Below, piece by piece: positions 27,556 through 36,097 of a stretch of 36,097 nt of DNA (positions are counted from its first letter, which is position 1; each line of letters begins with the position of its first letter). Under the pieces are notes generated by a model. It was not told where the DNA came from and did no database searches. It was given only the letters and a program-made list of their open reading frames with translations. Origin of the DNA: Gammaproteobacteria bacterium (GTDB taxonomy: Bacteria > Pseudomonadota > Gammaproteobacteria > Steroidobacterales > Steroidobacteraceae); the NCBI GenBank assembly GCA_021773365.1, contig JAJFKF010000136.1:1-36097 (forward strand), read 5' to 3'. The position numbers and the translations under genes are program-made.

Positions 27556-30246
27556 CTACCAGGCCTTGGTTACTTCGACAGACACGAACCGGCCCAGCGG
27601 ATCGGCGTTGGCCACATCGAAGGTGACATCCCCCGGATAGCCTGGCGCTGTCGAGGGCGGCTGGCGATCGAACAGGTTGGTGGCGTTCAGCGCCAGACTC
27701 AATCCGTCCAGCCAGCCGGAGTCGGCTTCGCCCAGGTCACAGCGAACGCTGAAATCCACGGTGGTCCACGAACCGATCGGGCCCTGCAGTCCCGGGCGGT
27801 TGTCGCGATAGCCGTCGCTGTAGTTCAGGTAGCCATTGGTCGCCCAGCGTCCACGCGCCCAGCCCAAGTGACCGCGCAGCCGCCAGTCCACCGGGCGCGA
27901 GTACACATCGATGTCGTCAGCCGCTGGCGCGGTGGGCGTGACCTGCTCGGATTGCTCGAGCAGATAGGCAATATTCGCATCAGCGGAGAAACGCCCCATG
28001 CTGTTGCTCCACTGATAGTCGAACAGCAGGTCGAGATTGCGCGAACGCACGCCGGCCAGATTGCGCGTGCGCGAATCGAAAATCGCGCCCACGCTGCTCA
28101 ACGGCGTGGCCGCCGAGGTACCACCCGAATAGCGCACGACACCCCCGGCGTCGGCGATGTACTGGGTAATCAGCGCATCGAAGGCCGCGTTGCCCGCGGT
28201 GTCACCGGCCGGCGGACGGCGCATGACTACCGAGGCGTAGCTGGCCTCCTCCAGCAGGCTGATGGCCGGCAGCCCGATCTTGTCGGTCAGGTCGATGTCG
28301 CTGTAAGTCAGCGACAGGCGCAGCCCTTCCAGGGCCGCCGGCCTGATGTCCACGCCGAAGGAAAGGTTGGTGGATTCTTCCGGGCCCAGCGAAGGTACTA
28401 CGCCGAAGCGGCGCAGCGCGATACTCGTGCCGGTGCCGGACTGCGGATCGGGCACGCCGCCCTGCAAGATGGGCTGCGACAGTACACCCACCTGGCCGGT
28501 GGCCAGCAGGCTGGGCGCCTTGAACCCGGTGCCCCAGTTGGCGCGGAAGTTCAGACCGGGCATCGGTGACCACAGCACACTGACCTTGGGATTGGTGGCG
28601 CCGGAAACGACATCGTAGTCGTCATAGCGCCCGGCCACAGTCAGCTCCAGGCGCTGCACGCCACTGCGGCTGTTGCCAGCGCCGACCAGCGGCACGAACA
28701 ACTCCGCGTAGAACGCGGGCGTGTCGCGCACCAGCTCGTTGGTGCCGAGCACCATGCCGTTGACCAGATTACGCGACACGTAATCGGTCTCCAGATATTG
28801 CGCCCCCACCGACAGGCGAGCCACACCGCCGGGCATGACAAATGCCTCACCGCTGGCTGTGGCTTCGTAGATGCCGGTCTTGCCTTCCAGCTCGGTGGCC
28901 GAAAGATAGGTGGGCGCAAAAGCGATGGAATACTGCGGTTCGGAACGCGAGGCCGAAGCGCTGACTTCCAGTTCCCAGGTGCTGCCCAGTGAGAAGCGGC
29001 TGCCCACCGTCAGGCCATAGTCGAGGCTCTCGGTCACGTAGGGGCTGTCGGGCAATCCGGTCACGTTGCGCGTGGAGTCACGCTGACCGAAGCGCGCGTC
29101 TCCAAACAATTCCCACGTACCCGACAGGGCGTGATTCACGCTGGCGCTGGCGCCGTGCTGGCGATGCGCGCTGACCATTTCGATGGGAAAGTCACGGCTG
29201 ACTTCACGCTCATCGCCGCCGAGGGCGCCTTGCTCTTCGTAGACATAGGTCAGCAGCGCGTTGCCGCCGCTCCAGGCCATCCCCGCGCTCTGGCTCGCGC
29301 GCCGGATATCGAAACTGCCCTCGGTTACCGTGCCGTAGCGCAAACTGGTCTGCAGGCCGGTGAAGTCCTTGCGCAGGATGACGTTGACCACGCCGCCGAT
29401 GGCATCGGAACCGTAGGTCGCACCCGCCCCGTCGGTCAGCACCTCGATCCGGTCCACCGCTTCCAGCGGGATCATGGACAGATCCACGCCATCGCTGACA
29501 TTGTCGTTGCTCTGCGCCGTGCGCCGGCCGTTGATCAGCACCAGTGTGTAGTTGGTGCCCAGACCGCGAAGATCCACATGCGAACTGCCGGTTAGAAAAT
29601 CGAAGGCGCGAAAATTCTGCGGCAGCCGCTGAATCACCTCCGGCAGGGTCGCCAGTCCGGTTTCGCGGATTTCTTCGCGGCTGATGCTGATCACCGGCAG
29701 GGCGTCGTTGCGCACGCCGCGCAGATGTGTGCCAGTCACGACGATTTCACTCTGCCTGGGCGAGCCGGTTGGTTTGTTTCGCGCGGATTGTTCACGCTCC
29801 GTTTCGTCCTGCTCAGCCGTGGCCACGCCATCAAGTTCCACCTGGGCAACCTGCAATGGCAGCTTCGCGGCCCCGTTCAGTCCGGAAGCGCCTTCCACCG
29901 CCTGCGCATCGATGGTGACAGCCCTGTCGCTGATGCGCCGATAGGCCAGGCCGGAGCCTTTCAGCAGCGCGAGCAGCGCTTTCTCGGCCGTGTACTCACC
30001 ACGAACTCCCGTGGTTTTCTTGTCCGCCACATCCTGCGCGGTCGCCAGCACCTGAATCCCGGCCTGTTCGGAGAAACGCAGCAGGGCGGTATCCAGCGAT
30101 TGTGCTGCAATGTTGAATCTCACCGACTCGCCCAGATCGGCGGCGCCGGTGGTGAACGCCATCAGCAGAAGAACTGCGAGTGCGCCGCCAGTCCAGCTCC
30201 TGGTGGTGGCCGGTAATGGAAAACGGGATCGGGCACGGCTAGGCAT
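27556..30246 (-). CDS. STN-domain TonB-dependent receptor (FecA-type transducer)
   Basis: An 896-residue outer-membrane receptor. A signal peptide (about 1-35) precedes a secretin/TonB N-terminal (STN) domain (about 40-115: VRFNIAAQSLDTALLRFSEQAG, TGVRGEYTAEKALLALLKGSGL), which contacts FecR. A TonB-box-like EIVVTGTHLRG follows, then the plug (LPEVIQRLPQNF, VDLRGLGTNYTLVLINGRR, ILTDGAGATYGSDAIGGVVNVILRK-like motifs) and a 22-strand barrel ending SVEVTKAW. The plug style resembles oligosaccharide or peptide receptors more than classical siderophore ones. ATG 30246 follows TGGAG and starts at the signal peptide. It is divergent from fecI-fecR, which should regulate it. Confidence 0.92.
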   Translation of the reverse strand: MPSRARSRFPLPATTRSWTGGALAVLLLMAFTTGAADLGESVRFNIAAQSLDTALLRFSEQAGIQVLATAQDVADKKTTGVRGEYTAEKALLALLKGSGLAYRRISDRAVTIDAQAVEGASGLNGAAKLPLQVAQVELDGVATAEQDETEREQSARNKPTGSPRQSEIVVTGTHLRGVRNDALPVISISREEIRETGLATLPEVIQRLPQNFRAFDFLTGSSHVDLRGLGTNYTLVLINGRRTAQSNDNVSDGVDLSMIPLEAVDRIEVLTDGAGATYGSDAIGGVVNVILRKDFTGLQTSLRYGTVTEGSFDIRRASQSAGMAWSGGNALLTYVYEEQGALGGDEREVSRDFPIEMVSAHRQHGASASVNHALSGTWELFGDARFGQRDSTRNVTGLPDSPYVTESLDYGLTVGSRFSLGSTWELEVSASASRSEPQYSIAFAPTYLSATELEGKTGIYEATASGEAFVMPGGVARLSVGAQYLETDYVSRNLVNGMVLGTNELVRDTPAFYAELFVPLVGAGNSRSGVQRLELTVAGRYDDYDVVSGATNPKVSVLWSPMPGLNFRANWGTGFKAPSLLATGQVGVLSQPILQGGVPDPQSGTGTSIALRRFGVVPSLGPEESTNLSFGVDIRPAALEGLRLSLTYSDIDLTDKIGLPAISLLEEASYASVVMRRPPAGDTAGNAAFDALITQYIADAGGVVRYSGGTSAATPLSSVGAIFDSRTRNLAGVRSRNLDLLFDYQWSNSMGRFSADANIAYLLEQSEQVTPTAPAADDIDVYSRPVDWRLRGHLGWARGRWATNGYLNYSDGYRDNRPGLQGPIGSWTTVDFSVRCDLGEADSGWLDGLSLALNATNLFDRQPPSTAPGYPGDVTFDVANADPLGRFVSVEVTKAW

Positions 30247-30265
30247 GGTGAATCTCCAGAGTGTC

Positions 30266-30298
30266 CGCCCCTGCGGGCGAATGACGTCTCTTGAGACG
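30266..30298 (-). promoter_or_regulatory. Two tandem hairpins in the receptor leader
   Basis: CGTCTC/GAGACG (30285-30290 and 30293-30298) and CGCCC/GGGCG (30266-30270 and 30275-30279) form two small stems just before the receptor ribosome site. They could affect translation or be operator sequence for the divergent genes. Function unknown. Confidence 0.35.
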
Positions 30299-30385
30299 GG
30301 GTTCGCGCTCATTCTGGACACAGGTACGGCCGGGTTGTCCATTTCGGGCCGGCTATCCGTTATAAGGGCATGGAGCGGAACTGCG

Positions 30386-30967
30386 ATGATCAGGCGACCT
30401 GAGCAACCTGCACCTCTGACCGGGCACATCAAACGGCCGATGACAGCTGGCGCATCCAGTGTCGAGCGGCTGTTTCATGAACATAATGACTCGCTGCTGC
30501 GCTTCCTGTCCGCCAAATTGGGTTCTCATCAGGAGGCGAGGGAAGTCGCCCAGGAAGCCTACGTTCGCCTGTTGCGGCTCGACGCGCCGGATGCTGTCAG
30601 TTATCTGCGCGCCTTCCTGTTCAAGACCGCCTCCAATCTCGCGGTGGACCGGCTGCGCACCCGGCGCCAGCATGAACAGGTAAACACATTCGATTTTTTC
30701 GGCGCTGGCGGGGAGGCCGCTTCGGCGGAGGAGGAAGCGGCCAATGCACAGGACATGCAGCTGTTGCAGGAATTGCTGGAACAGCTGCCGGTGAAGTGCC
30801 AGCGGGCCTTCATGCTCAACCGTTTCCACGGTTATGACATCGCGATGATTGCCCGTGATCTGTACACCACCGAACGCAGCGTACGTCGTTACATCGCGCA
30901 GGCGCTCATTCACTGCCGCGCCGGACTGGATGCGGCGCATAGAGATACGGGGCGGTTCCGCGCATGA
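30386..30967 (+). CDS. FecI-type ECF sigma factor
   Basis: A 193-residue extracytoplasmic-function sigma factor of the FecI group. Region 2 is VERLFHEHNDSLLRFLSAKLGSHQEAREVAQEAYVRLLRL (about 26-65), with YLRAFLFKTASNLAVDRLRTRR following. Region 4 is LLEQLPVKCQRAFMLNRFHGYDIAMIARDLYTTERSVRRYIAQALIHCR (about 130-178). It should be held by FecR and direct transcription of the receptor operon. ATG 30386 has GGAG about ten bases upstream; ATG 30440 is an alternative that would shorten it by 18 residues. Its stop overlaps the fecR start as ATGA. Confidence 0.9.
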   Translation: MIRRPEQPAPLTGHIKRPMTAGASSVERLFHEHNDSLLRFLSAKLGSHQEAREVAQEAYVRLLRLDAPDAVSYLRAFLFKTASNLAVDRLRTRRQHEQVNTFDFFGAGGEAASAEEEAANAQDMQLLQELLEQLPVKCQRAFMLNRFHGYDIAMIARDLYTTERSVRRYIAQALIHCRAGLDAAHRDTGRFRA

Positions 30968-31938
30968 ACAGGACTGATATGACGCAGGCAACTGCTGCCG
31001 AATGGTTTGTACGTGTACAGAACGACGATCTGAGCGCGGAGGACATCGCGGAGTGGCAGCAATGGATGTCGGCCAGTGGCGGACATCGCGCGGCCTTCGA
31101 GAAGATGCAATCCCTGTGGCACGGGATGGAGCGCCTGCCCGGCAAGACTCCACCAACGGCGCCCAAACGCCTGCGCCACCTGGCCCTGGCCGCCGCACTG
31201 GGCGCAATACTGCTCACCGGCGGCCTGCTGGGTGGTTACCTGTGGCAAACGCTGCGCGACGGCACGCCCGCCGGTACCCTGGTATTCGAAACAGGCACCG
31301 GGGAACACCGTGAAGCCCTCCTGCCCGACGGCTCGCGGCTGTCGCTCGGCGCCCGCTCGCTGGTCTGGATACGCTTCGGCGAGCAGCAACGCCGGGTAAC
31401 GCTGGATCGGGGCGAAGCCTACTTCACCGTGGCGCCGGAGTCCGCAAGACCGTTTGTCGTACATGCAGGTACCGCGACGGTTACAGCCGTTGGCACATCA
31501 TTCAACGTCCGCAAATCAGGTGACAGGGTTCGGGTCGCCGTCACGGAAGGCAAGGTGAAAGTGGTGCCATTGACGGGATCGACCACAACGCCTGAGGCCG
31601 CACAGTCCACCGAACTCGACGCTGGCCATCAATTGACGATAGAGCCGTTCTCCGATACCTCCAGGCTACGCCCCACCACCGCGCAGACGGCCACGGCCTG
31701 GCGCAGCGGCCGCCTGGAATACATCGGTGAACCGCTTAAATACGTGGTAGCCGACATCAACCGTTACTCCGAACGTCCAATCATCATCGCCGATCCACAG
31801 GTCGGTGAGCTGCTGCTCACCGGCACGGTGTTCGAGGACAGCATCGAAGTCTGGCTGCGCAGCGTGGAGGCTCTGCTGCCGGTGAGTGTGCGGGAGGAGG
31901 AAGCTGGAAGAATCCTGCTGGAGCGCAAGGCGCCGTGA
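30964..31938 (+). CDS. FecR-type anti-sigma/transducer protein
   Basis: A 324-residue inner-membrane protein. The N-terminal cytoplasmic part (DUF4880-like, AAEWFVRVQNDDLSAEDIAEWQQWMSAS) binds the sigma factor. One membrane helix covers about 72-94. The periplasmic FecR domain (about 105-210) has LPDGSRLSLGARS, VTLDRGEAYFTVA and VTAVGTSFNVR. A C-terminal STN-like part (about 245-322) has RLEYIGEPLKYVVADINRY and LLLTGTVFEDSIEVWLRSVEALLPV, which should contact the receptor's STN domain. Coupled to the sigma factor by ATGA overlap and convergent with gyrB. Confidence 0.9.
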   Translation: MNRTDMTQATAAEWFVRVQNDDLSAEDIAEWQQWMSASGGHRAAFEKMQSLWHGMERLPGKTPPTAPKRLRHLALAAALGAILLTGGLLGGYLWQTLRDGTPAGTLVFETGTGEHREALLPDGSRLSLGARSLVWIRFGEQQRRVTLDRGEAYFTVAPESARPFVVHAGTATVTAVGTSFNVRKSGDRVRVAVTEGKVKVVPLTGSTTTPEAAQSTELDAGHQLTIEPFSDTSRLRPTTAQTATAWRSGRLEYIGEPLKYVVADINRYSERPIIIADPQVGELLLTGTVFEDSIEVWLRSVEALLPVSVREEEAGRILLERKAP

Positions 31939-31969
31939 CTCTGCACGCGCCGGACAGTCCATCGAAGAT

Positions 31970-35505
<3,536 letters not shown>

Positions 35506-35512
35506 CTGTGGG

Positions 35513-36097
35513 CTATAGCCGCATGGGCATGACGACGTACTTGCAGCCCGTCACGCCCGGTGCATTGATCAGGCAGCTGCTGTTGGAGTCCGTCAAACCC
35601 AGCTCAACCTCGGTGCCTTCCACTGCGGCCAGCGCATCCAGGAGGTAGTTCACGTTGAACCCCACCTCGATGTCATCACCGCCATAGATCACCTCGATTT
35701 CCTCCTCGGCCTCCTCCTGCTCCGGATTGTGCGCCTGAATCTGCAGCGCATTACCTTTCACACCCAGACGGATGCCGCGGTACTTTTCGTTCGACAGGAT
35801 GGCCGTGCGCTGCAGCGCCTGGCGAATCAGCTCACGATCGGCCTTAATAATATTGGGAGGACTGGGCGGCACCACACGGCCGTACTCCGGGAAACGTCCG
35901 TCAATTAGCTTCGAAGTGAAGCGAATGTCGCCGATCTTTGCGCGAACGTGATTTGACCCCACGGACAACTCCACACTGCCCTCGGTGCCCAGGATCCGCT
36001 GCAATTCCATCACGCCCTTGCGCGGCACGATGACCTGTCCTGCCGACGCCTTGCTCTCCAGCTGTGTCTCGCACAGCGCCAGGCGATGACCATCGGT
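35513..36097 (-). CDS. dnaN: DNA polymerase III sliding clamp (beta subunit), 3' part
   Basis: The last 194 residues of DnaN; the gene runs off the right edge of the window. The visible part starts in TDGHRLALCE at the end of the second clamp domain and continues with VPRKGVMELQRIL, GDIRFTSKLIDGRFPEY, NEKYRGIRLGVKGNALQIQAHNPEQEEAEEEIEV and the C-terminal YVVMPMRL, which closes the hydrophobic clamp-binding pocket. It keeps DNA polymerase III on the template. Order dnaN-recF-gyrB places dnaA and the origin just beyond the right edge. Confidence 0.97.
   Translation of the reverse strand, partial: TDGHRLALCETQLESKASAGQVIVPRKGVMELQRILGTEGSVELSVGSNHVRAKIGDIRFTSKLIDGRFPEYGRVVPPSPPNIIKADRELIRQALQRTAILSNEKYRGIRLGVKGNALQIQAHNPEQEEAEEEIEVIYGGDDIEVGFNVNYLLDALAAVEGTEVELGLTDSNSSCLINAPGVTGCKYVVMPMRL

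Overview
The window is a GC-rich, gene-dense bacterial chromosome segment. Family content and gene order point to a gammaproteobacterium: glyQ-glyS-acyltransferase lies close to gyrB-recF-dnaN, there is a rhodanese-grxC-secB-gpsA block divergent from envC, and glnA is clustered with ntrB-ntrC. The many Xanthomonadales/Steroidobacter-like traits (a TonB receptor with an STN domain paired with FecI/FecR, DUF4124, DOMON-like and DUF1343 proteins) suggest a relative of those orders. That placement is inference from families, not a phylogeny. The right edge cuts dnaN, so dnaA and oriC are expected just beyond it. Two parS-like sites inside recF fit an origin-proximal location.

Layout from left to right. 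(1) 1-5262: unresolved structured-looking DNA at the edge, xth (DNA repair) coupled to a CPA2-type antiporter, a divergent KefB/YbaL-type antiporter with a TrkA-N domain, and ada (alkylation repair). (2) 5329-10242, minus strand: ctpA, a GAF-GGDEF-EAL protein and envC, an envelope and cell-division set. (3) 10307-13526, plus strand: yibN-type rhodanese, grxC, secB, gpsA and a class 1B-type dihydroorotate dehydrogenase, mostly linked by ATGA overlaps. (4) 13566-19244, minus strand: an MscS channel, then glnA, a DUF4124 protein, ntrB and ntrC. A sigma-54 promoter sits in front of glnA. (5) 19449-24963, plus strand: glyQ, glyS, a PlsC-type acyltransferase, a DOMON-like protein and a NamZ/DUF1343 muramidase. 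(6) 25080-26395, plus strand: a small accessory patch with a stand-alone secretin N-domain-like ORF, a DUF4375/DMP19-like protein in visibly less GC-rich DNA, and a YdeI/OmpD-associated family protein. (7) 26397-31938: a cell-surface signalling and uptake locus, with a thioredoxin-fold lipoprotein and STN-type TonB receptor on minus and a divergent FecI sigma factor and FecR anti-sigma factor on plus. (8) 31970-36097, minus strand: gyrB, recF and the 3' part of dnaN.

How the parts work together. NtrB/NtrC and the sigma-54 element form a standard nitrogen control circuit on glnA. EnvC and CtpA act in the cell envelope, and the inserted c-di-GMP protein has a degenerate GGDEF signature but a largely intact EAL domain. 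FecI/FecR with the STN domain should let the TonB receptor control its own transcription in response to an unknown ligand. No tRNA, rRNA, insertion sequence or CRISPR array was recognised, and no stretch longer than about 300 bases lacks a gene. The best candidates for something not well described are the FecIR/TonB/TlpA-like locus, the secretin-fragment/DUF4375 patch, the seven-codon ORF coupled to gpsA, and the structured DNA at the left edge.
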